Source of the DNA: Methanosarcina sp. ERenArc_MAG2
GTDB lineage: Archaea > Halobacteriota > Methanosarcinia > Methanosarcinales > Methanosarcinaceae
Length of the DNA: 64,000 nucleotides
NCBI GenBank assembly: GCA_023955635.1
Contig: JAMXHR010000002.1
Location: 186,001-250,000 of the forward strand
Direction: 5' to 3'
A program made the translations under genes and the position numbers. Under the pieces are notes generated by a model. That model searched no databases, had not been told where the DNA came from, and saw only the letters and a list, made by a program, of their open reading frames with translations. Positions 40,459 to 49,962 of the stretch are shown in pieces; position 1 is the stretch's first letter; each line of letters starts with the position of its first letter.

Positions 40459-41367
40459 ATGACAATCAAATGCAAAAAATGCAATCATGAAGCTATAATT
40501 TTTCAAAAATATTCCGGGATGCACCTGTGCAAGAAACATTTTGTGGAGGACGTTGAGAGGAAAATCAAACTGACAATCCGGAAAGAGTACAGCATCCGGA
40601 AAAATGATATAATAGCTGTTGCCCTGAGCGGAGGTAAGGACAGCTCGGTTGCCCTGTATATGATGCACAAAATTTTTGGAAACAGGCCGGATATTGAAAT
40701 CGTGGCAATTTCAGTGGATGAAGGAATACATGGGTACCGCCCTCATTCCCTCGAATTTGCAAAAAATCTTACCGAGATGCTCGGGGTAAGGCATATTATA
40801 AAATCCTTCAAAGAAGTACATGGAGTAACTATGGATGAACTGGCAGCAATGGACCGAGAAAAAGGTACATGCAGCTACTGTGGCGTTCTCAGGAAATATA
40901 TCCTCAACAGGACCGCGCTTGAAATAGGGGCAACAAAACTGATCACAGGCCATAACCTGGATGATGAAGCCCAGACAATTCTCCTTAACCACTTCAGAGG
41001 GGATATGGAACGCATGGTCAGGCTTGCCCCGCCTGCAGCTATTGAAGGCCTGGTATTGCGGGCAAAACCCCTGAGGAATATTCCTGAAAAAGAAGTGGCT
41101 CTCTACGCCCTCACAAACGCCCTACCAGTTGATTTTAGCGAATGCCCGTATGCAGGAGAAGCCTTGAGAGGAGAGGTAAGGGAGCTTTTGAACAATTTTG
41201 AAACCAGGCATCCGGGAACGAAATATTCCCTGCTAAGGGGTTTTGATAAGATTGTAGGAGTCCTCGCAAAGGAACTGCCTCCCACAAAAATCGAAAAATG
41301 CAGGGTCTGCGGAGAGACCTGCACTGAAGAGATATGCCAGGCCTGCAAATTGCTCGGCAGGGCTTAA
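40459..41367 (+). CDS. ncsA: TIGR00269 / NcsA-type tRNA 2-thiolation protein
   Basis: The 302-residue protein has an N-terminal zinc-binding region (CKKCNHEAI...HLCKKHF), the PP-loop ALSGGKDSSVALYMMHK near residue 55, a catalytic Cys pair in KGTCSYCGVLRKYILN, GHNLDDEAQTILL, and a C-terminal zinc finger (CRVCGETCTEEICQACKL). This is the full set of the TtcA/Ncs6 group that makes 2-thiouridine at tRNA position 34, with an Fe-S cluster in related enzymes. It is monocistronic, convergent with the next gene, and preceded by AAAAAGGA. Confidence 0.85.
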   Translation: MTIKCKKCNHEAIIFQKYSGMHLCKKHFVEDVERKIKLTIRKEYSIRKNDIIAVALSGGKDSSVALYMMHKIFGNRPDIEIVAISVDEGIHGYRPHSLEFAKNLTEMLGVRHIIKSFKEVHGVTMDELAAMDREKGTCSYCGVLRKYILNRTALEIGATKLITGHNLDDEAQTILLNHFRGDMERMVRLAPPAAIEGLVLRAKPLRNIPEKEVALYALTNALPVDFSECPYAGEALRGEVRELLNNFETRHPGTKYSLLRGFDKIVGVLAKELPPTKIEKCRVCGETCTEEICQACKLLGRA

Positions 41368-41392
41368 GAGTAAAATACAAGCAGGAACTTCT

Positions 41393-42298
41393 TCAGAATC
41401 TATCCGGATAGGAAAGCAGATCCGAAGGGCTATAGAGTTTATTCCCTTTCCTGCTCAGGTAGAGCCGTGTCCACAGTACAGCAGTCAGAGGCTGCAGAAC
41501 AGCAAACGGGACCAGAGATGTAACCGCTGCGACCAGAATGTTTTCTGAACCTATAAATTCACCGGCAAGACTGTTAATTATAGCCAGCCCGATAGAGATT
41601 ACCCAGATAAAGAAAACATCCAGTTTATTATTCCTGAAAAATCCAAAACTCGCACTTAAAGCTTCAAGAGGTCCAAGTTCATCAATCACAAGGGCATATG
41701 ATGTAAGGGAAAGCACGAGATTCATCACTATTATGTAAACTGACCAGAGAAAGGCTCCCATAACAAGCGCGCCCACGCCCTGTCCCGAAACGTCCGGATT
41801 TTCGACCAGTGTACTCAGGTCTCCTACTGCAAAGGCTCCGGGCACCATAAATATGATTCCTACAAGCAAGAGCAGGGAAATCAACAGGGTTGTCGGGAAA
41901 AGCCTGAATATGTTTTTCGAACCCGAAATGAGCATGTCAGAGAGGACGGTATCTCCTGTCTCGGAGGCTTTCTTTGCCATCCCTATTGCCCCTGCTGTGA
42001 AAAAGGACTGCACGAACATCCCAAACAGAGAAAATATGAGAACCAGAAATACGGACAGTGCAATGTTTTCAGAAAGCCCCTTCGCCACCATTGTATAAAT
42101 CTCCGTCTGGGAAAGGGTAGCAGGATCGATAATACTTCCTGTGTTCGAGGTAAAGAGCAAAAGGCCCATCAAGCCAAAGAAAAAGAAATAAAGAATCAGA
42201 TTAATTAAAAAATTAAGGATAAACGGAATACAGATGTTTAGATTTCTAACCCAGCTGTTGAATCCCCTGTTAAGTATTGTTCCAAATTCTTCATGCAT
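41393..42298 (-). CDS. multi-spanning membrane protein, 301 aa
   Basis: The ATG at 42298 (MHEEFGTILNRGFNSW) has GGAAGG 9 nt upstream and is better than the upstream start at 42370. About six hydrophobic helices follow, with a YIPF/DUF-type layout (ILYFFFFGLMGLLLF, FLVLIFSLFGMFVQSFF, LLISLLLLVGIIF, a long loop, then two more pairs). It resembles membrane proteins common in Methanosarcina of unknown role. Confidence 0.65.
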   Translation of the reverse strand: MHEEFGTILNRGFNSWVRNLNICIPFILNFLINLILYFFFFGLMGLLLFTSNTGSIIDPATLSQTEIYTMVAKGLSENIALSVFLVLIFSLFGMFVQSFFTAGAIGMAKKASETGDTVLSDMLISGSKNIFRLFPTTLLISLLLLVGIIFMVPGAFAVGDLSTLVENPDVSGQGVGALVMGAFLWSVYIIVMNLVLSLTSYALVIDELGPLEALSASFGFFRNNKLDVFFIWVISIGLAIINSLAGEFIGSENILVAAVTSLVPFAVLQPLTAVLWTRLYLSRKGNKLYSPSDLLSYPDRF

Positions 42299-42863
42299 GT
42301 GCTGTGACCTTCCAAATATAAAGGCAGTGCTCCTGTGCTTCTTCTGCAACCGTATCCTAACAGATCGCAAAAGTATAGCTTATATGCAGGCTTACATATG
42401 CCATTTTTGAATACATATGCAGAAGATAAATATATAATCTCTTATTTTCTTAGACTCTGTTCCAAAATCTAGTGATTTTTGCATTTCTTGATTGAAAATC
42501 TTAATTCGTAAAAATAATTTAGTTTCTAATCAGGATTAATATTCGATATATAAAGCCTTCAAACCATAAGTATAATCACAGAAATTGTAACCAATTACAA
42601 AATCCAGTGATTTTTAATTTTATATTCATCACTGGATTTTGGTACTGAGTCTTTTCTTACTAAGAAATATACAGCTGAATACCAGGTTAACACCAGAGTT
42701 GAACGGAAGGCGAACAGTAGGCGTATAAAAGGCGAATAGTGGACATATAGAAAGCGAATGAAAGGCAAATTAAATGCAAATTAAATGCAAATTAAAGGCG
42801 AATAACAGGCAGTTAGCAGATGAGTACAAGCAATACGGTTATTAGGCAAACACAGGTGATGAT
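42299..42863. other. intergenic region with degenerate short repeats
   Basis: From about 42705 to 42815 there are degenerate 10-12 bp repeats (GGCGAATAG, GGCAAATTAAATGCAAATTA types). An imperfect palindrome-like pair (AATCCAGTGATTTTT near 42600 and its relative near 42470) lies upstream. No gene is seen. Confidence 0.4.
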
Positions 42864-43373
42864 ATGAAAAAGCTGGAAAATTGCGAATGTTCTCAGGTTT
42901 CCGAAAAACCCGCAGCAGAGGGTAATAAGAATGAGGTAGTTGTAATAGGGCACTGCCTGCTTAACCCTCTTGCAAGGGTAAAAGGAGTAAGACCGGCTCT
43001 ACCGATTGATACGAAAAGCGCGAACGTGATCCAGCTCCCCTGCCCCGAAGCCATGTTTTTCGGAATGAGACGCCGGGAAATAACTAAAGATCAGCTTGAC
43101 CATCCTGCCTACAGGCGCTTCTGCCGGGAAATTTTCATGCCCCTTGCAGACCTGCTCGAAGACCTTGCAGCAACCGGCATAAAAATAAAGATCATCGGTG
43201 TCCCTAAAAGCCCCTCCTGCGGTGTGGAAATCACATCCGTCGGCGGAGAGCCAGGCAAGGTAAAAGAATTCCATCACAGCCATGCCCCCGGACCTGGCGT
43301 ATTTATGGAAGAGATTATAAAAGAATTTCAAAAGCGCAATGTAAAGTTTGAGATAGAGGATGCGGGAAAGTAA
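42864..43373 (+). CDS. TudS/DUF523-related putative desulfidase
   Basis: The 169-residue protein has GHCLLNPLARVKGVRP, the Cys/Glu region IQLPCPEAMFFGMRRRE, and GVPKSPSCGVEITSVGG: the three Cys-bearing blocks expected to hold an Fe-S cluster in the TudS/DUF523 family, which removes sulfur from thiolated compounds. Here the family variant is the CD3072-like TudS-related type. ATG 42864 follows AGGTGAT. Confidence 0.75.
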   Translation: MKKLENCECSQVSEKPAAEGNKNEVVVIGHCLLNPLARVKGVRPALPIDTKSANVIQLPCPEAMFFGMRRREITKDQLDHPAYRRFCREIFMPLADLLEDLAATGIKIKIIGVPKSPSCGVEITSVGGEPGKVKEFHHSHAPGPGVFMEEIIKEFQKRNVKFEIEDAGK

Positions 43374-43635
43374 AAGAAATAAATTCTGTTACGAAAAGCA
43401 AAAAATGTTTTTCCTACTAGGAAGTCTCGTTTTCGAAGTACCTTTTCCCATACTTCCGGTTGCTGCATTCACTGCATCCCCAGTGTCTGGAAAAGCACCA
43501 TTACCAGTTAAATTCACAGATAAGAGCACAGGATCACCTACTTCCTGGTCTTGGAACTTCGGAGACAAAACCACTTCAAAAATTCAGAGTCCAAAGCATA
43601 AATACACAAAAGCAGGAAAGTACACTGTCAGCTAA
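43360..43635 (+). pseudogene. PKD-domain surface protein fragment
   Basis: A hydrophobic lead (FFLLGSLVFEVPFPILPVAA) is followed by one PKD domain (FTASPVSGKAPLPVKFTDKS, SWSWNFGDKTTSK, HKYTKAGKYTV), cut after the last strand. PKD domains are building blocks of large Methanosarcina surface proteins. Its end overlaps the 3' end of the gene on the other strand, which suggests a junction of rearranged segments. Confidence 0.6.
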
Positions 43636-43956
43636 TCCCGCTTTTAGTGTGCGTTGTTGTGCGATACGAAAGTAATTTGATATCGGATAGTAGAAAAGCT
43701 CGAGACGTTTTTCTATGTCTCTTATTTGTTGTTCTGTTTCGGTTAGTTTTAGTGTTTTTTCGGTTAGTTTTAATGCTTTCTCTGTTTTTTGATTTGATTC
43801 AATCGATTGTTGAATTGAGAGAATTGCTGCTACTATTGCGGTGATTGCTATGCCTGCTGTTTCTTTTTCGGTTTGTTGCACGTTCTTATAGTTTAGTATT
43901 ACAGCTATTAATATGAGGAATATTGTGAAGTATGTGATGATTTTTTTGGAATCCAC
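43576..43956 (-). CDS. small membrane protein with two helices and coiled coil, probably 3'-truncated
   Basis: The 126-residue frame has two hydrophobic helices (ITYFTIFLILIAVILNY; AGIAITAIVAAILSI) then a charged coiled coil (TEKALKLTEKTLKLTETEQQ) and RLELFYYPI. Related proteins continue well beyond the FYYP motif; here the frame runs into the PKD fragment on the other strand after about 100 residues, so the end is not authentic. Confidence 0.45.
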   Translation of the reverse strand: MDSKKIITYFTIFLILIAVILNYKNVQQTEKETAGIAITAIVAAILSIQQSIESNQKTEKALKLTEKTLKLTETEQQIRDIEKRLELFYYPISNYFRIAQQRTLKAGLADSVLSCFCVFMLWTLNF

Positions 43957-44172
43957 GTTATGCCTTCTGTTATAATTTTTGTTTATGCAATAACATTATA
44001 TTGTCTTTTTTAACTTATTTTATATTCTCAGGAAACAGCTTGATGTTTAACCTACAGACGGGTATTTATGTCCTGAGTGCTACATCAAGCAGTGTGAGGT
44101 TGCAGCTCACAGAGGTTGACATTATATTCGATTGTACTTGATTGTGTATCTTAGTGTGTAGTCCTATATCGT

Positions 44173-45417
44173 TTATTTATCATTATCAAAGAAAACACTT
44201 TTAAAGTACTCTTTTATTGGTTTATCAAGGTCTGAATCACCTGTTAAAATCTCTGTGTATGGGAAGTAACCTGAAATTCCATTATAGATATTAATGAAAT
44301 CTTCACAATTTTCGGACAATTTCTCTTTTAATTTCTGTATTGATCCAGATGAAAGAATGTAAACTTTCAGTTCATGATTTTTCACTGCATTAGATATTAC
44401 ACGGTTAATATGGTCATCACCAAAACCATAACCAATTATAAGCAAGCGGCGTTGACCCTGTGAAAGTACCTCTTTAAACGTTTCGAAATAACGGTTCAAA
44501 AGAGGTTCTTTCTTAATTTTATCTTCTTTGTGTCTTCCAATAACCATTGATTTTTTGCCATTAGAACCTATCCAATTGTATGACCCATGAAGCTTTATTA
44601 GGAAAATATTTTCTTTCGAAAAAATATCGTTGTTGCGTAGCTTATCTTCATTTGGCAGATTAAATAAACCTGATTCTTGCTCATTTTCAATTCCTGGATT
44701 ACAGCAAATTTTTTGAAATGTCTTATCAAAAAATAAATTTTGATTATAGACTTTTTCAAAAAACAAGTCCTGATTGAGCGTAAATATGAAAGAGCTCTTA
44801 TCTGAACGTACTATCCAAGGAAAACCATCAGAGGTGTAAATGCTATACCCATCGGAGCTTACCACTTGTAGGTAAACTTGCTGAAAAAGAGAGATGAATT
44901 GAGAAACGCCTGTGAGTACTTCTTTTTGTTTTGTTTTTTCATGTCTGTTTTTCTCCAGATAATTCACGTATTGCATAAAAACATCATCGATGTGCTTATA
45001 GGCAAAATTTGTAGCTTCCATCATAGCTTCTTTTTCTTCGCGTCTAAATTCTATAGGTAAACATTTTTTACCAAGTACACCTTCGTTGTCTACAAAACCT
45101 TCTAAAACAGCATCATAAATTAATTCATAGTCGAAATTATTCAGCATTAATTCTCGAATTCGTGGTTGAGCCTGAATTTTCTTGTGGTTAAATATTAGAT
45201 ACCACATCTCATTTGCCAACGGAGCCCCGAAATTTTTACTAAAACCAGCCCCTAGTAATAAAATATTTTCATCACTTTTAATGTTGAGTTGAGTAAAGTT
45301 TTTCAACTCGGTTATTTCAGGGGGCAGCGAAGTCAGTTTTTTGAGCGAAATATCCATTGTAGTCGCGTCACTTTCTTTAGCTTCTTTAATCAGATCTTTA
45401 ATCTCATTAAGTTCCAT
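44173..45417 (-). CDS. SIR2-like domain protein with short leucine-rich head, likely defence NADase
   Basis: The 414-residue protein opens with one or two leucine-rich-like turns (TTMDISLKKLTSLPPEITEL) followed by a SIR2_2-type Rossmann domain: NILLLGAGFSKNFGAPLANE, IFTLNQDLFFEKVYN, LIKLHGSYNWIG and RLLIIGYGFGDDHINRVI. These match the NAD-binding and catalytic blocks of SIR2 domains in anti-phage systems such as DSR and ThsA, which deplete NAD. It stands alone in the host region, with 200-260 bp gaps on both sides. Confidence 0.75.
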   Translation of the reverse strand: MELNEIKDLIKEAKESDATTMDISLKKLTSLPPEITELKNFTQLNIKSDENILLLGAGFSKNFGAPLANEMWYLIFNHKKIQAQPRIRELMLNNFDYELIYDAVLEGFVDNEGVLGKKCLPIEFRREEKEAMMEATNFAYKHIDDVFMQYVNYLEKNRHEKTKQKEVLTGVSQFISLFQQVYLQVVSSDGYSIYTSDGFPWIVRSDKSSFIFTLNQDLFFEKVYNQNLFFDKTFQKICCNPGIENEQESGLFNLPNEDKLRNNDIFSKENIFLIKLHGSYNWIGSNGKKSMVIGRHKEDKIKKEPLLNRYFETFKEVLSQGQRRLLIIGYGFGDDHINRVISNAVKNHELKVYILSSGSIQKLKEKLSENCEDFINIYNGISGYFPYTEILTGDSDLDKPIKEYFKSVFFDNDK

Positions 45418-45591
45418 GTAGAATCCGTGCCTTGCTGCCCTTAAAAATTTGCCAGTATAACAATTAAAAACTCAATCATTCTTTGAAACCACGATCTTAA
45501 AGCTGCATAACATAAGATGACAACTGATTCTAAAAATAGAAGGTATTGTTGTCTAAATAGCTTTCGATTTTATGATGTAGGAGAGGAAAAG

Positions 45592-45606
45592 CCGCGCAAA
45601 GCGCGG
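45592..45606. terminator. GC-rich hairpin between SIR2 and MobA genes
   Basis: CCGCGCAAAGCGCGG is a perfect 6-bp GC stem with AAA loop in AT-rich DNA. Both neighbours are on the minus strand; it lies after MobA and may end its transcript. Confidence 0.35.
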
Positions 45607-45681
45607 AAATGAACGGTTAGCGATGCTATTCAGGCTTTTCGGCAATTAAAAAATGATCAACAACGGTTAACAGGAATTTAA

Positions 45682-46364
45682 TTATAACCTTTCGTTTTCC
45701 ACCACAGATCCGATCATACGTTCTATATCCTCAACTGTGTTAATATTCGCAAAAGTCCTCAGTTCAGGATCTAACTCTTTTATTTCCGCAATCTCAACAA
45801 AAATAACATCCTGCATTTCGAAAACCGGCGTAAGTACCGAACACCTTCCTTTCTCAAAGGCTTTTTCGATTTCGGGGATCAATTTTTTTGAATAAACTGC
45901 GTGCAGAGGCTCAAACTTTCTGTCCTCCCATCTCGGAAGAGCAGCGTCGTGCCTATCGGCTTTCTCAAACAGCAGGTCTACAACTCTGAAGTTTACGAAA
46001 GGCATATCGCCTGCACAGACAAAAGAATATTCGGATTTGGATTCGAGCAGCCCCGCCCTGATGCCATCAAGAGGGCCGGCGTCTTCTAAAGTATCAAAAC
46101 AGAAACGGATTTCGCGGGCAGGCAATTTTTCAAGCACGGGCTTGAACTTTTTTCCTGGTTTTTATCCCGAACCGAGAGAATGACTTCGTCCACAACTTTG
46201 AAAAGGCTTTCCAGCAGGCGTTCGATGATTGTTTTTCCTTCAAATTCGAGAAGGGCTTTTTCGACCATGCCCATCCGTCTGCCTCTGCCTCCTGCCAGGA
46301 CGACGGCACTTCTGAATTTTATTTGCCGTTTTTCAGGTTCTGTTTTTTCAGCCATTTGGTCCAT
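45682..46364 (-). CDS. mobA: molybdenum cofactor guanylyltransferase (frameshift)
   Basis: Two frames (46364-46086, 46137-45682) join at the T run 46148-46153 (6) with one more base, giving VRDKNQEKKFKPVLEKLPAR and a 227-residue protein. It has the nucleotidyltransferase start SAVVLAGGRGRRMGMVEKAL, the GPLDGIRAGL and CAGDMPFVN motifs of MobA, which attaches GMP to molybdopterin. It lies 59 nt after the MobB-MoaE gene on the same strand: a Moco operon. Confidence 0.85.
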
Positions 46365-46423
46365 CCGGGGGTTTCTTAAGTCCTGTTTACCCGCAAGTTT
46401 TTATTTACTCTTTCTTTTCAATT

Positions 46424-47272
46424 TCAGGCCTGCTTCCTGCCTTTTTCTTTGTCATGGACCCAGAATTCTTCTTTTTCCGTAAATTCCTTCTTCCAGATCG
46501 GAGCTTCGGCCTTTATCCGCTCTATAGCTTCGCTGAGGGCCGGGAAAAGTTCATTCCTGTGGGCGGCTGCGATAACGATGTACACTATGTCTTCTCCGGC
46601 TTCGATGACACCTGTTTTGTGGTGAATCAGGACTTCAAGGATTCCTTCTTTTCGCTTGATTTCTTCCCTGATCCTATCCAGAACTTTTGAGGCTTCAGGT
46701 TCGTATTTCTCAAATTCGAGCCTGGCTGTTATCTCATTGTCAGCCATTTCGCGGACAATACCTGTAAAAGTACCGATTGCGCCTGCTTTTTGGATCTTGT
46801 GATTTTTTCTGACCTTCTTTACAAGGGCTTCCAGGGTATAGCGGTCAGGCTGCGCGAGGGCCATCCCTACAAGGGAGGCTGTTAGTTCTTCGTGCATATC
46901 GACATTTTCCGGCATCCTGAAGAAAACATTGGAGATTCCTTCAAGGTCTCCAAGCACAATTTTAGGAAGATTGCTTTCTTTAAACCCTTCTACCACAGCA
47001 AAATCAAGCCCCTGATCACAAAGTAAATCAAGAGCATGCTCAAGGTCAGAGTCCCTGGAGAAGCTGACAAGCTCCGTACCTGTTATTCCTATTACCGTGT
47101 CAGCACCTGCATCAAAATGTTTGCCTGTGTCCGTTTCTTCTGCGTTGAGGCGCTGTTCTTCCATATGTTTTACAGTGCCTACTGCCCCGAATCTGGAAAG
47201 GTTACGGACAAGGGCTGAAACAAGAACCGTCTTACCCGATTTTTTATACCCGACAACTGAAATGACTTTCAT
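46424..47272 (-). CDS. MobB-MoaE fusion protein, molybdenum cofactor synthesis
   Basis: The start is set at ATG 47272 (MKVISVVGYKKSGKTVL), the usual MobB start, rather than the upstream 47314. MobB occupies residues 1-140 (P-loop GYKKSGKT, VKHMEEQ, GADTVIGITG, VVEGFKES). A MoaE domain follows from about 165 (GAIGTFTGIVREMADN, HHKTGVIEAGEDIVYIVIAA, EAPIWKKEF), the large subunit of molybdopterin synthase. The fusion joins the sulfur-adding and GTP-binding steps; MobA follows. Such fusion occurs in Methanosarcina and some other archaea. Confidence 0.9.
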   Translation of the reverse strand: MKVISVVGYKKSGKTVLVSALVRNLSRFGAVGTVKHMEEQRLNAEETDTGKHFDAGADTVIGITGTELVSFSRDSDLEHALDLLCDQGLDFAVVEGFKESNLPKIVLGDLEGISNVFFRMPENVDMHEELTASLVGMALAQPDRYTLEALVKKVRKNHKIQKAGAIGTFTGIVREMADNEITARLEFEKYEPEASKVLDRIREEIKRKEGILEVLIHHKTGVIEAGEDIVYIVIAAAHRNELFPALSEAIERIKAEAPIWKKEFTEKEEFWVHDKEKGRKQA

Positions 47273-47772
47273 TAAAAGCGATATGGACTTTCCGGTATAA
47301 GTAAGAGCCGGCACCTTTTATTTATCTTTTTAATTTTCCTGGGCATTTGATTTTCCATGCAAATTAATTCTATTACACTCAAAAATAATAATCAGACATA
47401 ATAATCAGAAATCATTATCAGACATAATAATCAGAAATCATTATCAGACATAATAATCAGAAATCATTATCAGAAATCATTATCAGAATAACTAATTTAC
47501 TATTTGTGTGAAGATTCAAATATTGAAACTTTAATAGTATCTAACAAGAGTTTGATTAGTTTAAATTTTGGTTTTAAATTGGGACAATTTAAATGAGTTA
47601 GTGTATAGTCAACAGCAAAATGTCGTATAAAACAGATTGCAGCTATGCATAATCATTAAATCTTTGAGTGTTGACGCGATAATAGCTAAATTTGGGTAAT
47701 TATACATATAAATTTCCTGCGTGAGTTTGCTATCTGTCAATCAAAGATGGGAAAAAAAGATGGGGGTCGATT
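47273..47772. other. intergenic region with 26-bp tandem repeats
   Basis: From 47393 to 47487 the 26-bp unit CAGACATAATAATCAGAAAT, CATTAT is repeated three times, with further partial copies. The remainder is AT-rich; the region is the shared upstream of the divergent MobB-MoaE and RadC genes. Confidence 0.65.
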
Positions 47773-48461
47773 ATGGAAATAAATAAGGTCCGGATTCACG
47801 ATATTCCCGAAGAAGAACGTCCACGGGAGAGGCTTATTAGAAATGGGCCGGAATCTCTTTCAAATGCGGAACTGCTGGGAATAATTCTCAGAACAGGGTC
47901 AAAGGAAGAGAATGTTATCAATCTATGCAGCCGGATATTAACAGAGTATAGTATCAAGCAGCTCAGTCTTGCAAATGTTTCAAGGCTTATGCAGGTTCAT
48001 GGGATTGGAAAGGCGAAGGCTGCCCAGATAGCTGCGGTTTTCGAACTTGCCCGCAGGCTTGAGACTTTTGCGGAAGAGCCAAAAAGGAAAATATGTTCCC
48101 CAAAAGATGTATATACACTGATGTATCCTAAAATGCGTGAACAAAAAAAGAAAAATTCATAACACTTTATCTTGATACCAAAAATCAGATCCTTAAAGAA
48201 GAAATCGTGTCAATTGGCAGCCTGAACGCGAGTATTGTCCATCCGCGTGAGGTGTTCAAGTCTGCTCTTATGGAGTCCTCTGCATCGGTAATCATGATCC
48301 ATAACCACCCCTCAGGAGATCCGAGTCCGAGTAGAGAGGATATAATGGTTACCGAGAAAATGGTAGAAGGAGGTAAACTCCTGGGAATTGACGTTCTTGA
48401 TCACATCATCATCGGGGACGGCAGGTATGTGAGCCTTAAAGACGAAGGTTTTGTAAAATAA
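47773..48461 (+). CDS. radC: RadC-family JAB/MPN+ protein (frameshift)
   Basis: The N-terminal UPF0758 region (RLIRNGPESLSNAELLGIIL, helix-hairpin-helix VHGIGKAKAAQIAA) and the C-terminal JAB metalloprotease-like block (IMIHNHPSGDPSPSREDI) are both present. The frame breaks at the A run 48143-48149 (7); eight A's give REQKKEKFITLYLDTKNQIL and a 230-residue protein of standard length. The role of RadC is not settled; the name comes from bacterial DNA repair. Confidence 0.85.
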
Positions 48462-48842
48462 AAAAGTTAAAGTACTGAAACTCTCCATATAATAGAGATT
48501 TTGCAGATAAAAAGCTCTAAAGAGCCACATCTGCCCAGCAATTTATAACAATATACTTTTTATGGATTACTTTCTTCTGCCAGAAATGACTTTGGTTGAT
48601 CAAAATCCAGGCCGAACATTTGCTTTCATGGATTATAGTCAAATTTTCATGGATTATAGTCAAATATATAATTGATAATTGTATTCAGCCTATTACTCGG
48701 TAAATATTCAGCCTATTATTCGGTAAAATCCGACTTATATAATTTACTAAACTTACGATATCCATATATCTATAAGAAATGGGCTTTTTGATCAACAAAT
48801 TTCCCTCCCACTTCCTATTCCTATAAAAAGGAGGTTTTCTGA
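48462..48842. other. intergenic region with paired direct repeats
   Basis: TTCATGGATTATAGTCAAAT occurs twice in a row (about 48626-48667), then TATTCAGCCTATTACTCGGT and TATTCAGCCTATTATTCGGT (about 48681-48725). A strong GGAGG (48830-48834) stands before the marker protein 11 gene. Confidence 0.55.
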
Positions 48843-49817
48843 ATTACAAAACATATAAACGCCTGTGCACTGGATAACAGAAATATTGAGGAAATAACCC
48901 TGGATGACCCTTATACCGTGCCTTACAGGGGCATTTACGCGATCTGCGACGCAGAAAACAGGTATGCGGAGATAATTGAGCACTCCAACTGCTACAGTGG
49001 AGCTGCCTGGTCCCTTTACCACTACGCAAAAGCACCCCTTATCCTGAAAGCCCGTTCGACTGGAAATATGATCCGTTATTTCATGAAAACCGGAACCTCA
49101 AAGCTTGAACTTAAACCCTCCGTGGCAGCCGCGGGAATTGAATCCGTGATCGTGCAGGGGGATGAAGTTGAGATCACCTATGCAGGCTTAGGAGGCGGAG
49201 GGGTTGGTGCAACCCGCTGCAGGGCGTTTGCGGATGGAGTTCTTCGTTACAGAATTTCCGAATCCGGTGGGGAAAAATGCGCCAGAGGAACGATTATAGT
49301 TCCCCGCAGGGACCGCGTCCTCATAGGTATAGATGATACTGATTCTAAGGACGTGGGGGCCACCTGGACCCTGACTCATAATATCGCAAAGGAACTGGAC
49401 TGTCAGGAAGCCGTTTATCTTTCTCATGCCCTTGTCCAGCTTTTTCCTGTCCCTGAAAAGACCCAGAACTGCATGTCCACTGTACTCGAATTCGGTTGTG
49501 TGGACCAGAAAGCAAAAGCGAGGCTTATAGATTCTTTCAAAAAAGCTCTTAAGAAATACACTGCTTCAGGCCAAACCGGGATGGTTGTCCTTTCAGATTT
49601 CTATGCAAAAGGGCTTTACGGGTTCAGTAACCGCACCCGGACTGAAAGGGTTTCGAAAGCTGACGCTCTGCAGTGTGCCGAAGAGAACGGCGTAGAAGTC
49701 CTGCTTAACGGCAACGGGGTAATAGGTGCGCTTGCCTCTTTGCCCTGGTTCGGGAGGCCTGAAGAATCCATTATTCCTGGTATCGAAATCAAACCTCTCA
49801 TCGTGGAAAAGATTTAA
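48843..49817 (+). CDS. methanogenesis marker protein 11
   Basis: The protein has PYRGIYAICDAENRYAEIIE, SNCYSGAAWSLYHYAKAPL, GLGGGGVGATRCRA and the TiaS-like VLIGIDDTDSKDVGATWTL, as in the methanogen-specific family TIGR03280. The only ATG/GTG/TTG start in frame is GTG 48918, but conserved-looking codons continue upstream (CALDNRNIEEITLDDPYTV) to a stop just before ATT 48843, which lies 8 nt after GGAGG. I therefore set the start at 48843; a non-standard start or an unseen error is implied. The function is unknown, probably linked to methanogenesis cofactors. Confidence 0.75.
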   Translation: MTKHINACALDNRNIEEITLDDPYTVPYRGIYAICDAENRYAEIIEHSNCYSGAAWSLYHYAKAPLILKARSTGNMIRYFMKTGTSKLELKPSVAAAGIESVIVQGDEVEITYAGLGGGGVGATRCRAFADGVLRYRISESGGEKCARGTIIVPRRDRVLIGIDDTDSKDVGATWTLTHNIAKELDCQEAVYLSHALVQLFPVPEKTQNCMSTVLEFGCVDQKAKARLIDSFKKALKKYTASGQTGMVVLSDFYAKGLYGFSNRTRTERVSKADALQCAEENGVEVLLNGNGVIGALASLPWFGRPEESIIPGIEIKPLIVEKI

Positions 49818-49858
49818 AATAACATTTGATAAGGCAAGAATCAGGAAGGCAAGAGTTC

Positions 49859-49910
49859 GAAATACAAAACATCAAGTAGAAATATAAATACAAAACATCA
49901 AGTAGAGATA
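49859..49910. repeat. 25-bp direct repeat upstream of the IorA-like gene
   Basis: AATACAAAACATCAAGTAGA followed by ATAT occurs twice in direct succession with one difference. Confidence 0.6.
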
Positions 49911-49962
49911 TCATAAAAGAATTTTGAGCTCGGGTCCTTTAAATTCCAACTGGGGGGTAAGT

